Source: Algibacter pacificus
Lineage (GTDB): Bacteria; Bacteroidota; Bacteroidia; Flavobacteriales; Flavobacteriaceae
Assembly (NCBI RefSeq): GCF_008033385.1
Contig: NZ_VOGY01000002.1
Coordinates: 310,001 to 374,000, forward strand
Length of the DNA: 64,000 bases
Reading direction: 5' to 3'
Under the pieces are notes generated by a model. The model saw only the letters and a program-made list of their open reading frames with translations. It did not search any database and had not been told where the DNA came from. How positions within the stretch are numbered: the stretch's first letter is position 1; each line of letters starts with the position of its first letter. Shown here in pieces: positions 33,583 through 42,842 of the stretch. The position numbers and the translations under genes are program-made.

Positions 33583-33624
33583 AAAAAAACCAGTATTTAA
33601 ATATATTTAAATACTGGTTTTTTT
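33583..33624. terminator. bidirectional terminator, 42-bp perfect palindrome
   Basis: Every base pairs with its mirror partner: seven A, CCAGTATTTAAATA, then the exact complement, ending in seven T. It lies between convergent genes, comM on the plus strand and the small gene on the minus strand, and can serve both. Confidence 0.93.
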
Positions 33625-33652
33625 GAAAGAAATAAAGATCTTTCGTACCTAA

Positions 33653-33868
33653 TTATGGTCTCCCTTTAAGTCTTTTTTCAATTTTTTGTTTTACAACCGT
33701 TAAACGTTTCATTAAGTCCATAATTTCTTGGTCTTTGTCAACCTTATAAATATCATTTAGACTTAAAATAAGGTCTTTAACTTCTCTAGAGGCTTCTATG
33801 CGTTCGCTGGTGGTTTTAAATGTATGTTTGCGTTGTTCAAATTCAACTGCTTTTTCAATAAGTTCCAT
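33653..33868 (-). CDS. small conserved-type helical protein, function unknown
   Basis: About 71 residues from the ATG before ELIEKAVEFEQRKHTF; a longer frame starts 75 bp upstream but its extra N-terminus (rich in Phe/Tyr/Leu) looks noncoding. The protein is mostly alpha-helix, highly charged, with heptad-like leucines (LILSLNDIY, LMKRLTVVKQKIEKRL). I do not recognise a domain. It is monocistronic and shares the bidirectional terminator with comM. Confidence 0.65.
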   Translation of the reverse strand: MELIEKAVEFEQRKHTFKTTSERIEASREVKDLILSLNDIYKVDKDQEIMDLMKRLTVVKQKIEKRLKGRP

Positions 33869-34218
33869 AAATAATAATCGTTTTTCAAATAATTTCTCGA
33901 AGTAAACAAATTGTAGTTTATCCTCAATTGCACAATATAACAAAAAATTACAAACTTCTTGATTTTAGAGCAATAATTTAGCTAAAATTTAGTAAATACC
34001 AGTTAAAATAGACATTTATTTTAGGTATTAATTATTTTTCAAAACAGATTTCATTTTTTTGTTCGGTTTTTATAACAATATTTTTAGAGAATTCTTGTGT
34101 TTTAAAGTGAAATTATAGTTACTTAATAACCTGTTTATTTTATGGTTTTGTTAACATAAAAACATGAAAGTATATGTAATTTTATAAGCTATAATTAAAT
34201 AAAAAAAAAGACTTAAAA
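33869..34218. other. AT-rich divergent control region, nothing specific seen
   Basis: Between the divergent small helical gene and the DUF2911 gene. It is over 75% A+T with T-rich runs. A TATATGTA at 34171 preceded by TTG 20 bp upstream is a weak promoter candidate for the DUF2911 gene. No repeats or RNA gene were seen. Confidence 0.4.
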
Positions 34219-35070
34219 ATGAAAAAATTACTATTAATTTTATTAACTGTTACAACAGTATATAACGTGGGTGCACAAATTGAAACACCGCAACCAAGCC
34301 CTAAAGCCAAGTTTGAACAAAAAGTAGGTTTAACTGATGTTACAATTGAGTACTCTAGACCAGGCGTTAAAGGACGTAAAATATTTGGAGGTTTAGAAAG
34401 CTTTGGAACTGTTTGGAGAACAGGAGCAAACGCAAATACAATTATAACATTTAGTGATGATGTAGAAATAGCAGGACAACCACTTAAAGCAGGTGCTTAT
34501 GCTTTATTTACAAAATTAATCTCGGCTACCGAGTGGGAATTTATTTTCTATAAAGATACCAACAACTGGGGTACACCAAAAACTATAGAGGCTAACAAAA
34601 TAGCAACCACAGCAAAAGTTGAGGTGGAAAAAATTCCGTTTACAGTTGAAAATTTAACGATTGATATAAATAATATGACTAATAATGGTGCCACATTAGA
34701 GCTTATCTGGGAAAACTCGTATGCTGCTGTACCATTTACGGTGCCTACAGAAAAACTAGTTTCTGCAGCTATTGATAAAGTAATGAATGGACCAGGTGAA
34801 GCAGATTATTATGCGGCGGCTGCCTATTATTTATCCGAAGGTAAAAACATGGCAGTGGCCATGGAGTATATCGATAAAGCGGTTGAAATGACAAAGGATA
34901 AACCAAAATTCTTTTATTTGCGTCGTCAAGCGTTAATTCATGCTGCAAATGGCGATAAATCAGGGGCTATTAAAGCTGCTAAATTATCTTTAAAACTATC
35001 TGAAGAAGCAGAAAATGCTGGATATATTAAAATGAATAAAGCATCGCTAAAAGCTTGGGGTGCACTATAG
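34219..35070 (+). CDS. secreted DUF2911 protein with TPR-like C-terminus
   Basis: 283 residues with signal peptide (ending YNVGAQ). Residues ~25-170 match DUF2911: SPKAKFEQKVGLTDVTIEYSRPGVKGRKIFGG, WRTGANANTIITFS and GAYALFTK. The C-terminal ~90 residues look like TPR helices (YYAAAAYYLSEGKNMAVAMEYIDKAVEM, LIHAANGDKSGAIKAAKLSLKLSEEA). Periplasmic or secreted; function unknown. Common as a single gene in Flavobacteriia. A strong terminator follows 30 bp after the stop. Confidence 0.88.
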   Translation: MKKLLLILLTVTTVYNVGAQIETPQPSPKAKFEQKVGLTDVTIEYSRPGVKGRKIFGGLESFGTVWRTGANANTIITFSDDVEIAGQPLKAGAYALFTKLISATEWEFIFYKDTNNWGTPKTIEANKIATTAKVEVEKIPFTVENLTIDINNMTNNGATLELIWENSYAAVPFTVPTEKLVSAAIDKVMNGPGEADYYAAAAYYLSEGKNMAVAMEYIDKAVEMTKDKPKFFYLRRQALIHAANGDKSGAIKAAKLSLKLSEEAENAGYIKMNKASLKAWGAL

Positions 35071-35100
35071 TTTTAACGATTTTAAATAGTATATAAAAGC

Positions 35101-35137
35101 AAAAGCCTGAACATTATAAAAATGTTCAGGCTTTTTT
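35101..35137 (+). terminator. terminator of the DUF2911 gene
   Basis: Fifteen-bp perfect stem (AAAAGCCTGAACATT and complement) with an ATAAA loop and a trailing T run. Confidence 0.93.
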
Positions 35138-35365
35138 ATGAAATAATATTACCAAATAGGTTGTTGTTTTTTGGGTTATATTTTGATATTCTAAGGAGAT
35201 GTTTTTAAAATAAATCTGCTATATTTTTATACTATTATTCAGTAGGATTCTCATACAATTTTGTGGGAAAAGTGTTGGTTATTTGGTCTAAGCATCTTTA
35301 AAAGTATAATGCTCTATGGGAATAATACATATACTAATTGGAGTTTTGCAATAATCATATGGTAT

Positions 35366-35809
35366 TTATAGTATGCGCATTTTATCCAATAAATCACTTA
35401 ACTGTTCCGCTTCATCTTCATTTAAATTTTTAAATAAATCGGAATTAAGATTTGAAGGAATTTCAGACAATAAATCTTTCCCTTCCTGTGTAATCTCAAT
35501 ATGTACCACACGTCGGTCATGCTCGCAAGCTAAACGCTTAATATAGTTTTTAGCGTGTAATTTATCCATTAATCGCGTGGCATTTGGAGCGCGCTCTACC
35601 ATACGTTCTTTAATGACTTGAACACTTAAGGCCTGATTTGCACCATTCAAAATTCGTAAAATATTGAATTGCTGTGGCGAAATACCAAAGGGTTTAAAAT
35701 ATTCATTTTGTAAACTCGAAATCCAATTGGCTGTATAAAGGATATTCAGCAAAGCTTTCACCTTGTTGTTCGGAAATTTCGAATTTATATCTTTACTAAT
35801 ATTGCCCAC
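35366..35809 (-). CDS. MarR-family transcriptional regulator
   Basis: 147-residue winged-helix protein. Central helix-turn-helix FNILRILNGANQALSVQVIKERMVERAPNATRLMDKL and the wing KNYIKRLACEHDRRVVHIEITQEG (conserved D-R-R) identify MarR. It is the last gene of a three-gene operon, 2 bp after the FMN reductase. MarR proteins usually repress their own operon until a ligand or oxidant is present. A 9-2-9 palindrome upstream of the operon is a likely operator. Confidence 0.92.
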   Translation of the reverse strand: MGNISKDINSKFPNNKVKALLNILYTANWISSLQNEYFKPFGISPQQFNILRILNGANQALSVQVIKERMVERAPNATRLMDKLHAKNYIKRLACEHDRRVVHIEITQEGKDLLSEIPSNLNSDLFKNLNEDEAEQLSDLLDKMRIL

Positions 35810-35811
35810 TT

Positions 35812-36342
35812 TTATAGACTGTTTTGAAATTTAGTCGCCGCACTTTGCAATTGTGTGTTCAATGCTTCATCTACTATTTTATTAGCCTTAAAATGTGCTC
35901 CGAAAAAAGGTAATGAAAAACTTTCTATAATGTTAGCATCATGGAAAGGGAATCTGCCTTTTGCTATGTCTAAAACCGATAAACCACCGCGACCTCCGGG
36001 AGAAGTAGCCATTAATAACATGGGTTTTTTAAAGAATAATTTTCCATCAATTCGAGACATCCAATCGAATAGATTTTTAAAAGCGGTTGAGTAAGCCCCG
36101 TTGTGTTCTGCTAAGGATAAAATAATCCCATCTGTGTTTTTTAATAGACCGATAAATTTATGAGCATTTTCTGGAATGCCGTGTTCATTTTCATAATCGA
36201 TACCGTAAAGCGGTAATTCAAAATCGTTTAAATCTAATACGGTCGTTTCTACTTTTTCTACTAAACTGGCTGCATAAATGGCGAGTTGTTTATTAATTGA
36301 TGTTTTGCTATTACTTCCAGCGAAAGCGATAATGTTTTTCAT
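35812..36342 (-). CDS. NADPH-dependent FMN reductase-type flavoprotein
   Basis: 176-residue flavodoxin-like protein: FMN phosphate loop AFAGSNSKTSINKQLA, GIILSLAEHNGAYSTAFKNLFDWMS and LMATSPGGRGG are the NADPH-dependent FMN reductase/azoreductase pattern. A cytosolic quinone or flavin reductase is expected. Operon with a MarR regulator and a DoxX-like membrane protein suggests a response to electrophiles or quinones, by inference. Confidence 0.88.
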   Translation of the reverse strand: MKNIIAFAGSNSKTSINKQLAIYAASLVEKVETTVLDLNDFELPLYGIDYENEHGIPENAHKFIGLLKNTDGIILSLAEHNGAYSTAFKNLFDWMSRIDGKLFFKKPMLLMATSPGGRGGLSVLDIAKGRFPFHDANIIESFSLPFFGAHFKANKIVDEALNTQLQSAATKFQNSL

Positions 36343-36344
36343 AA

Positions 36345-36701
36345 TTATTTGTTTATTTTTTTGTTGAATATATACGATACTATAAGTAAAATCATGGCTA
36401 CTAAGGCTGCTCCTTGTCCACCATCATGCACCATAATATGTGCTGTAAAGGCTAAAATTATGGCAAAAAAGAATGCAGAATACGCCCATTCTTTAATAAT
36501 TCTAAATTTTGGATGCCATAGCGCAAACAAGCCGAATAACTTTAAAGAGGCATAAGGATATATAATATATGTTGGATATCCTAAATGTGTAAATGCTTTT
36601 TCAATATTTTCATGATTAAAAAAATACATACCAGCAGAAAATAGGATGATTACCGAAAATAACCCGGTAGCAATGTAAAATATTATGTTGTTTGTTTTCA
36701 T
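36345..36701 (-). CDS. DoxX-like membrane protein
   Basis: 118 residues with four hydrophobic helices; HLGYPTYIIYPYASLKLFGLFALWHPKFRIIKEWAYSAFFF is typical of the DoxX-like family (DoxX_2). Inner membrane. It is first in the operon, 2 bp before the FMN reductase. The DoxX group includes subunits of quinone-linked oxidases, but small forms like this have no proven role. Confidence 0.85.
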   Translation of the reverse strand: MKTNNIIFYIATGLFSVIILFSAGMYFFNHENIEKAFTHLGYPTYIIYPYASLKLFGLFALWHPKFRIIKEWAYSAFFFAIILAFTAHIMVHDGGQGAALVAMILLIVSYIFNKKINK

Positions 36702-36743
36702 AATTTGCTATTAATGGAGACATCAAAAGTATTCATATTAATT

Positions 36744-36763
36744 ATATATTCCAAGGAATATAT
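36744..36763. promoter_or_regulatory. probable MarR operator
   Basis: Perfect 9-2-9 inverted repeat ATATATTCC-AA-GGAATATAT located 43 bp upstream of the DoxX start. Size and symmetry fit MarR-family sites. Binding would also cover the region between this operon and the divergent carboxylase gene. Confidence 0.6.
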
Positions 36764-36845
36764 TTCCGTGGATTGTTTTTTAACAAAATATTCGCTTTAT
36801 AATTGGTTTTTGGTTTTGTAAATTCGTGCACACAAAATTTCGACA

Positions 36846-38474
36846 ATGGATATTAACTTCAATAAAAACGAAGATCATAACAAGCTTTTACTTTCCGAAT
36901 TAAAAAAACGATTGGTTAAAGTAAAACTAGGAGGCGGGAAAAGTCGTATTGAAAAACTGCATGCTAAAGGAAAAATGACGGCTCGAGAGCGTATTGATTT
37001 TTTATTGGACTCCAAGAGAGAATCGATTGAAATAGGAGCTTTTGCCGGAGAAGATATGTATGCCGAGCATGGCGGATGTCCTTCTGGAGGCGTGGTTGTA
37101 AAAATAGGTTATATACAAGATAAGCAATGTATTGTAGTGGCTAATGATGCTACCGTAAAAGCAGGAGCGTGGTTTCCTATTACTGGGAAAAAGAACTTAC
37201 GTGCACAAGAAATAGCTATTGAAAACAAATTACCCATAATCTATTTAGTAGATTCGGCAGGTGTGTATTTGCCTTTACAAGATGAAATTTTTCCAGATAA
37301 GGAACATTTTGGACGTATTTTTAGAAATAATGCCAAAATGAGTAGTATGGGAATTACTCAAATTGCAGCGGTTATGGGAAGTTGTGTGGCTGGAGGTGCT
37401 TATTTACCTATTATGAGTGACGAAGCTTTAATTGTTGATAAAACAGCCAGTATTTTTCTTGCCGGAAGTTATTTAGTAAAAGCCGCTATTGGTGAAAGTA
37501 TAGATAACGAAACTTTAGGAGGCGCTACGACACATTGCGAAATTTCGGGAGTGACGGATTATAAAGCAAAAGATGATGCTGATGCTTTAACGACCATTAA
37601 AAATATTATCGATAAAATTGGTGATTTTGATAAAGCAGGCTATAATCGACGTGAAGCCAAAAAACCTAAAGAAAATCCGGAAGATATTTACGGAATCTTA
37701 CCTAAAAGTCGTGCCGATCAATATGATACTTATGAAATTATAAAGCGGCTTGTTGACGATTCGGAGTTCGATGAATATAAAGCGGGTTACGGCAAAACCA
37801 TTATAACCTGTTATGCAAGAATAGATGGTTGGGCGGTTGGTATTGTCGCTAATCAACGGAAATTAGTGAAAACGGCTAGCGGAGAAATGCAGTTTGGTGG
37901 TGTTATTTATAACGACAGTGCCGATAAAGCTACGCGTTTTATTGCCAATTGTAATCAAAAGAAAATTCCGTTAGTGTTTTTACAAGATGTTACCGGTTTT
38001 ATGGTGGGCAGTAAAAGTGAACACGGGGGTATTATTAAAGATGGAGCAAAAATGGTAAATGCTGTGAGTAATTCGGTAGTGCCAAAATTCACCATTATTA
38101 TGGGAAATAGTTACGGAGCAGGAAATTATGCCATGTGCGGAAAAGCTTATGATCCTAGATTAATTGTAGCGTGGCCAAGCGCCGAACTTGCGGTTATGAG
38201 TGGGAATTCGGCAGCTAAAGTGTTGCTTCAAATAGAAACCGCTTCATTAAAAAAGAAAGGGGAAATTATTACGCCAGAAAAAGAAGCTGAATTATTTAAT
38301 AAAATTAAGGCAAGGTATGATAATCAAGTATCACCGTATTATGCGGCGGCACGTATTTGGACCGATGCTATTATAAATCCGTTAGATACAAGAACGTGGA
38401 TTAGCATGGGGATTGAAGCTGCTAATCATGCGCCAATTGAAAAGCCTTTTAATTTAGGCCTTTTACAGGTTTAG
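36846..38474 (+). CDS. acyl-CoA carboxylase beta (carboxyltransferase) subunit
   Basis: 542 residues, two crotonase-like halves. Visible motifs are KMTARERIDFLLD, GGVVVKIGYI, IYLVDSAGVYLPLQDEIFPD, GSCVAGGAYLPIMSDE, IFLAGSYLVKAAIGE (carboxyltransferase N) and VFLQDVTGFMVGSKSEHGGIIKDGAK, GNSYGAGNYAMCGKAYDPR (carboxyltransferase C). Features match the methylcrotonyl-CoA carboxylase beta class (leucine degradation). The biotin-carrying alpha subunit is not in this neighbourhood, so a different acyl-CoA is possible. Monocistronic; the next gene is 68 bp away. Confidence 0.88.
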   Translation: MDINFNKNEDHNKLLLSELKKRLVKVKLGGGKSRIEKLHAKGKMTARERIDFLLDSKRESIEIGAFAGEDMYAEHGGCPSGGVVVKIGYIQDKQCIVVANDATVKAGAWFPITGKKNLRAQEIAIENKLPIIYLVDSAGVYLPLQDEIFPDKEHFGRIFRNNAKMSSMGITQIAAVMGSCVAGGAYLPIMSDEALIVDKTASIFLAGSYLVKAAIGESIDNETLGGATTHCEISGVTDYKAKDDADALTTIKNIIDKIGDFDKAGYNRREAKKPKENPEDIYGILPKSRADQYDTYEIIKRLVDDSEFDEYKAGYGKTIITCYARIDGWAVGIVANQRKLVKTASGEMQFGGVIYNDSADKATRFIANCNQKKIPLVFLQDVTGFMVGSKSEHGGIIKDGAKMVNAVSNSVVPKFTIIMGNSYGAGNYAMCGKAYDPRLIVAWPSAELAVMSGNSAAKVLLQIETASLKKKGEIITPEKEAELFNKIKARYDNQVSPYYAAARIWTDAIINPLDTRTWISMGIEAANHAPIEKPFNLGLLQV

Positions 38475-38542
38475 TGATTTGTATAGTTGTTGAATATTTT
38501 AAATATATTCATTAAAAAATAATACACGATTAATTCTATTTT

Positions 38543-39028
38543 ATGAAAAAACTAATTTTAGTACGTCATGCCAAGTCTTCTTGGAAACATGATGTTATCG
38601 ATCATGAACGTCCTCTAAACGATCGCGGATTGAAAGATGCGAATCTTGTTTCTAAACATATTAAAGCGCATTTGGATAAACCAGACGTGGTACTTTCAAG
38701 TGATGCTTATCGAGCAAAACATACAGCAGAAATTTTTATTTCTAATTTAAAGATAGCCTCAGAAATAGTTTCCTTTAATCATAATTTATACGATTTTTCG
38801 GGTGAAATGTTAACCGAAGTTATCAAATCTTCTCCCAAAACCGTTGATTGTTTAATGGTTTTTGGTCATAATCATGCTATTACAGACTTTGTAAATACTT
38901 GCGGCGATCAATTTATAGAGAACGTTCCAACTAGTGGACTTGTCATTATAGACTTTGATAGTAGCGATTGGCAGACTATAAAATCTGGACATATCATTAA
39001 AACGGTATTTCCAAAAGATTTAAAATAA
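38543..39028 (+). CDS. sixA: SixA-type histidine phosphatase
   Basis: 161 residues of the histidine phosphatase superfamily with LVRHAKSSWKHDV (the RHG-type catalytic motif, here RHA) and VFGHNHAITDFVN (second catalytic His). SixA removes phosphate from His-containing phosphotransfer domains; similar proteins act on small phospho-compounds. Upstream of ppk and ppx by 167 bp, which have their own -7 element, so co-regulation is suggested only by proximity. Confidence 0.85.
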   Translation: MKKLILVRHAKSSWKHDVIDHERPLNDRGLKDANLVSKHIKAHLDKPDVVLSSDAYRAKHTAEIFISNLKIASEIVSFNHNLYDFSGEMLTEVIKSSPKTVDCLMVFGHNHAITDFVNTCGDQFIENVPTSGLVIIDFDSSDWQTIKSGHIIKTVFPKDLK

Positions 39029-39156
39029 GACGATTAGCTTAGTCTTAAACTTTTCGTGTTTTTATTTATTAAAATATCGTGTTAATATTATGATTATAAT
39101 TCAAAATTTTAGAATTTGATAACTCTAAATGTTTCTTATTTTAGATGTAAATAGAA

Positions 39157-39164
39157 TATATTTG
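39157..39164 (+). promoter_or_regulatory. -7 element of ppk-ppx
   Basis: TATATTTG 31 bp upstream of the ppk ATG, giving the polyphosphate pair its own promoter independent of sixA. Confidence 0.55.
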
Positions 39165-39195
39165 TTATACACATGTTTTTCAACTTAAAAGTACA

Positions 39196-41259
39196 ATGAT
39201 AAAAACGACACCACCAACAAATAGCTATATAAATAGAGAGGTAAGCTGGTTACAATTTAACGCAAGAGTTTTACAAGAGGCTTCGTCTGCCAATGTACCC
39301 TTAATAGAACGTTTACGTTTTTTAGGTATTTTTTCGAATAACTTAGATGAGTTTTTTAAAGTACGCTATGCTACAGTTAAACGTATTGTGGAAGCTGGAA
39401 AAGGAGGTAAAAACGAATTAGGAGGAATAAAAGCTAAAGAATTACTAGATATTATTACTCAAATTGTAATTAAACAGCAAAGTGATAGTTTGGATATTCT
39501 AACCGATGTAAAATCTAAACTTGAAAAAGAAAATATTTATATTATTGATGAAACGCAAATAGAGGCCTCTCAGCACGATTTTATTAATAATTATTTCATT
39601 AAAACGGTAAGTCCTGCATTGGTTACTATTATTCTTAATGATTTGGTGGTATTGCCAAATTTAAAAGATAGTGCAGCTTATTTGGCCGTACGTATGGTAA
39701 TGGCCGATGATAAAAAGCAATTTGCACTTATAGAAATTCCAAAATCGATAGATCGTTTTATTGAATTACCAAAACAGGGAGATAAAAGTTATATTATTTT
39801 AATTGATGATTTATTAAGGCATTGTTTACGAGATATTTTTAATATATTCGATTATAAGACAATATCGGCTCATATGGTTAAAATTACTCGCGATGGCGAA
39901 TTAGATTTTGATAGTGATTTAAGCAAAAGTTTTATTAATAAAATATCCGATAGTGTTAAACATAGACAGCTAGGTGAACCTGTGCGATTTGTATATGATA
40001 AAACCATACATAAGGAAACTTTACAGTTTTTAATGTCTAAAATGGGAATTGATGATACCGATAGTATTATTCCTGGAGGACGTTATCATAACCGACGTGA
40101 TTATATGGGATTCCCAAGTTTAGGGAGACAAGATTTACTTTATGATAAAATAGAACCTTTACCTATAAAAGGATTAAGTTTTCAGGAGAGTATTTTTGAG
40201 GCTATAACAAAAAAAGATTATTTGCTTTATACACCGTATCAAACATTTTCTTACGTTGTTAAGTTTTTAAGAGAGGCGGCATTAGATCCAAAAGTAAAAA
40301 CTATAAAAATAACCATTTATAGACTCGCTCAAATTTCTCATATAGCAAGTTCATTGATAAATGCGGCTATTAATGGCAAAGCGGTTACAGTATCTATCGA
40401 GCTACGTGCCCGTTTTGATGAACAAGCTAATATTGATTATGCAGAGCAAATGCAAAGTGAAGGTATTAACTTAATTTTTGGTGTTGCTGGCCTTAAAGTA
40501 CACAGTAAAATGTGTGTTGTGGAACGTGAAGAAGGTAAAAAACTGAAACGTTATGGTTTTGTTAGCACTGGAAATTTTAATGAATCTACTGCTAAAATTT
40601 ATACGGATTATACATTATTTACGGCAGATCAGCGTATTTTAAAAGATGTTAATAAAATATTTAGCTTTTTTCAAGCCAACTATAAAATATACAGTTATAA
40701 GCATTTAATTGTTTCGCCTCATTATACTCAAAAAAAGGTTTTTAAATTAATTGATAAAGAGATTGAGTATGCTAGAAATGGACAAGAAGGACTAATTCGT
40801 TTAAAAATGAATAGTATTTCGAGTTATACCATGATTGATAAACTTTATGAAGCAAGTCGGGCAGGAGTTAAAATACAAATGATTGTTCGAGGTATTTGTT
40901 CTTTAATTCCTGGAATTAAAGGCATGAGCGAAAATATTGAAGTTATTAGTGTTGTCGATAAATTTTTAGAGCATTCTAGAGTTTATATGTTTGGAAACGG
41001 CGGTGATTTAAAAATTTATATTTCGTCTGCCGATTGGATGAGTAGAAATATTGAAAATAGGGTTGAAGTAAGTTGCCCTATTTATGATGAAGATGTAAAA
41101 CAGGAAATTATAGATACATTTAATATTAGCTGGAGCGATAATGTAAAAGCTAGAATATTATGCGAAACACAAGAAAATAAATATAAAGTAAGTGATAAAG
41201 AGAAGGTAAGATCTCAATTTGTTGTTTACGATTATTATCTAAAAAAATTAAAAAATTAA
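39196..41259 (+). CDS. ppk1: polyphosphate kinase 1
   Basis: 687 residues, the standard PPK1 size. N-domain start YINREVSWLQFNARVLQEA, FSNNLDEFFKVRYATVKR; catalytic histidine in VHSKMCVVEREE, second histidine in FLEHSRVYMFGNGGD, and ATP-binding GFVSTGNFNESTAKIYTDYTLFT. It reversibly transfers the ATP gamma phosphate to polyphosphate; usually membrane-associated. The next gene, an exopolyphosphatase, begins 1 bp after its stop, forming a synthesis-degradation pair. Confidence 0.97.
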   Translation: MIKTTPPTNSYINREVSWLQFNARVLQEASSANVPLIERLRFLGIFSNNLDEFFKVRYATVKRIVEAGKGGKNELGGIKAKELLDIITQIVIKQQSDSLDILTDVKSKLEKENIYIIDETQIEASQHDFINNYFIKTVSPALVTIILNDLVVLPNLKDSAAYLAVRMVMADDKKQFALIEIPKSIDRFIELPKQGDKSYIILIDDLLRHCLRDIFNIFDYKTISAHMVKITRDGELDFDSDLSKSFINKISDSVKHRQLGEPVRFVYDKTIHKETLQFLMSKMGIDDTDSIIPGGRYHNRRDYMGFPSLGRQDLLYDKIEPLPIKGLSFQESIFEAITKKDYLLYTPYQTFSYVVKFLREAALDPKVKTIKITIYRLAQISHIASSLINAAINGKAVTVSIELRARFDEQANIDYAEQMQSEGINLIFGVAGLKVHSKMCVVEREEGKKLKRYGFVSTGNFNESTAKIYTDYTLFTADQRILKDVNKIFSFFQANYKIYSYKHLIVSPHYTQKKVFKLIDKEIEYARNGQEGLIRLKMNSISSYTMIDKLYEASRAGVKIQMIVRGICSLIPGIKGMSENIEVISVVDKFLEHSRVYMFGNGGDLKIYISSADWMSRNIENRVEVSCPIYDEDVKQEIIDTFNISWSDNVKARILCETQENKYKVSDKEKVRSQFVVYDYYLKKLKN

Positions 41260-41260
41260 T

Positions 41261-42166
41261 ATGCTTTCAATTAAAAAATACGCGGCCATTGATATTGGTT
41301 CAAATGCAGTAAGATTACTCATTTCAAATATTATTGAACAGAAGGGCAAACCCGTGCAGTTTAAAAAAAACTCATTGGTTCGTGTGCCCATTCGTTTAGG
41401 TGCCGATGTATTTATTAAAAATAAAATATCAAAAGAAAATACAGCTCGTATTTTAGACACCATGTTAGCGTTTAAATTATTAATGAAATCGCATAAAGTG
41501 GTTAAATATAAGGCTTGTGCAACTTCAGCAATGCGCGAGTCTGATAACGGCAGTAAAGTGGTTGCCGCAGTTTTGGAACATGCAGGAATAAGTATTGATG
41601 TAATTAATGGTGAAGAAGAAGCCGCTATAATTGCAGCTACAGATTTAAACAAATTTATAGACCCAAATAAAATTTATTTATATGTTGATGTTGGAGGGGG
41701 AAGTACTGAATTTACAGTAATAGACCATGGTAAACAATTAGCTTCTAGATCGTTTAAAATTGGTACGGTACGCTTGTTGAATGATATGGTTAAAAAGGAA
41801 ACCTGGAAAGAATTAGAAGCTTGGATTGGTGTAAACGCCAAACATTATGATAAAATAGAAGTTATAGGGTCTGGAGGGAATATTAATAAAATATTTAAAA
41901 TATCAGGAAAAGCTATTGGAAAACCGTTGACGTATTTTTATATGACATCCTATTACAATACATTACAAAGCTACTCCTATGAAGAACGTATTACAGAATT
42001 AGACTTAAATCAAGATAGAGCAGATGTTATTATTCCAGCCATGCGTATATATATGTCTGCCATGAAATGGAGTGGAGCAAAGAATATTTATGTTCCAAAG
42101 ATTGGTTTGGCCGATGGTATTATTAAAAGTATTTATTATGATACAGTATCAAGTAATACACAGTAG
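41261..42166 (+). CDS. ppx: Ppx/GppA family exopolyphosphatase
   Basis: 301 residues, ASKHA fold: phosphate-1 loop AAIDIGSNAVRLLISNI, IDVINGEEEAAII, phosphate-2 loop YVDVGGGSTEFTVID and VIGSGGNINKIFK. It lacks the C-terminal HD-like domain of E. coli Ppx, as short forms in Bacteroidota do. Degrades polyphosphate or pppGpp. Translationally close to ppk1, with a 1-bp gap. Confidence 0.92.
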   Translation: MLSIKKYAAIDIGSNAVRLLISNIIEQKGKPVQFKKNSLVRVPIRLGADVFIKNKISKENTARILDTMLAFKLLMKSHKVVKYKACATSAMRESDNGSKVVAAVLEHAGISIDVINGEEEAAIIAATDLNKFIDPNKIYLYVDVGGGSTEFTVIDHGKQLASRSFKIGTVRLLNDMVKKETWKELEAWIGVNAKHYDKIEVIGSGGNINKIFKISGKAIGKPLTYFYMTSYYNTLQSYSYEERITELDLNQDRADVIIPAMRIYMSAMKWSGAKNIYVPKIGLADGIIKSIYYDTVSSNTQ

Positions 42167-42287
42167 ATTTTAGTATTTTAACCTGTTAATTTGAGCATTT
42201 CATTTTTTGCGTTTATCTTAGTTCTTTAGAATAAAAACGTACAAATAGATTTTAGTTTTTATATTTATCCTCTAAAAAAAATGTTTT

Positions 42288-42815
42288 ATGAAAAAAAAAT
42301 TATTAATTCTTTTATGCGTGGCTGTTTCTATCGTGGCTTCAGCACAAGAAACATCCTTTGGTATTAGAGCCGGTATTAACGTTTCTAATTTAGATATTGA
42401 TCCTTATCCTACAGTAGAGAATGGACATAGAAATGGTTATTTCTTTGGAGGGTTCGTTAACTGGAGGCTTTCAGATCAATCGGCACTTCTTACAGAGTTA
42501 CAATACTCACAAGAAGGAGCAAAGGCAGAAGCTTTACACGGCGATTATATTCAAATGCCCCTTATGTTTAAATTTCAAGTAACGCCTGGTGTTTCTGTTG
42601 GAGCAGGAGCTATGCCAGCAGTAAAAACTTGGGGTTTTGAAGATGGGTTTTCAACATTTACTTTTTCTGGTATTGCTGGTGTTGAGTATTTATTTAGCGA
42701 TATGTTATTTGTAGATGCCAGACTTCATTATGGTTTAACCAGTGTGTTTGATGAAAAATCGGCTAACGACGCAACTAATGTTACTTTACAATTTGGTATA
42801 GGTATTAAAATTTAA
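42288..42815 (+). CDS. small outer-membrane beta-barrel protein (PorT/OmpW-like)
   Basis: 175 residues with signal peptide ending VASAQ. The mature protein is an 8-strand-type barrel: SFGIRAGINVSNLDI start, GYFFGGFVNWRLSDQSALLTELQYSQEGAK, YIQMPLMFKF and the terminal strand VTLQFGIGIKI. Matches the 'outer membrane beta-barrel' family of Bacteroidota (PorT-like). Substrate or role unknown. Convergent with miaE. Confidence 0.85.
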   Translation: MKKKLLILLCVAVSIVASAQETSFGIRAGINVSNLDIDPYPTVENGHRNGYFFGGFVNWRLSDQSALLTELQYSQEGAKAEALHGDYIQMPLMFKFQVTPGVSVGAGAMPAVKTWGFEDGFSTFTFSGIAGVEYLFSDMLFVDARLHYGLTSVFDEKSANDATNVTLQFGIGIKI

Positions 42816-42842
42816 AATAATATTGTATTAATTATGTCTTAT

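Noticed and set aside
36846-38474. Acetyl-CoA carboxylase for fatty-acid synthesis
   Set aside because: Motifs fit the biotin-dependent methylcrotonyl/propionyl-type beta subunit, not AccD with its zinc ribbon.
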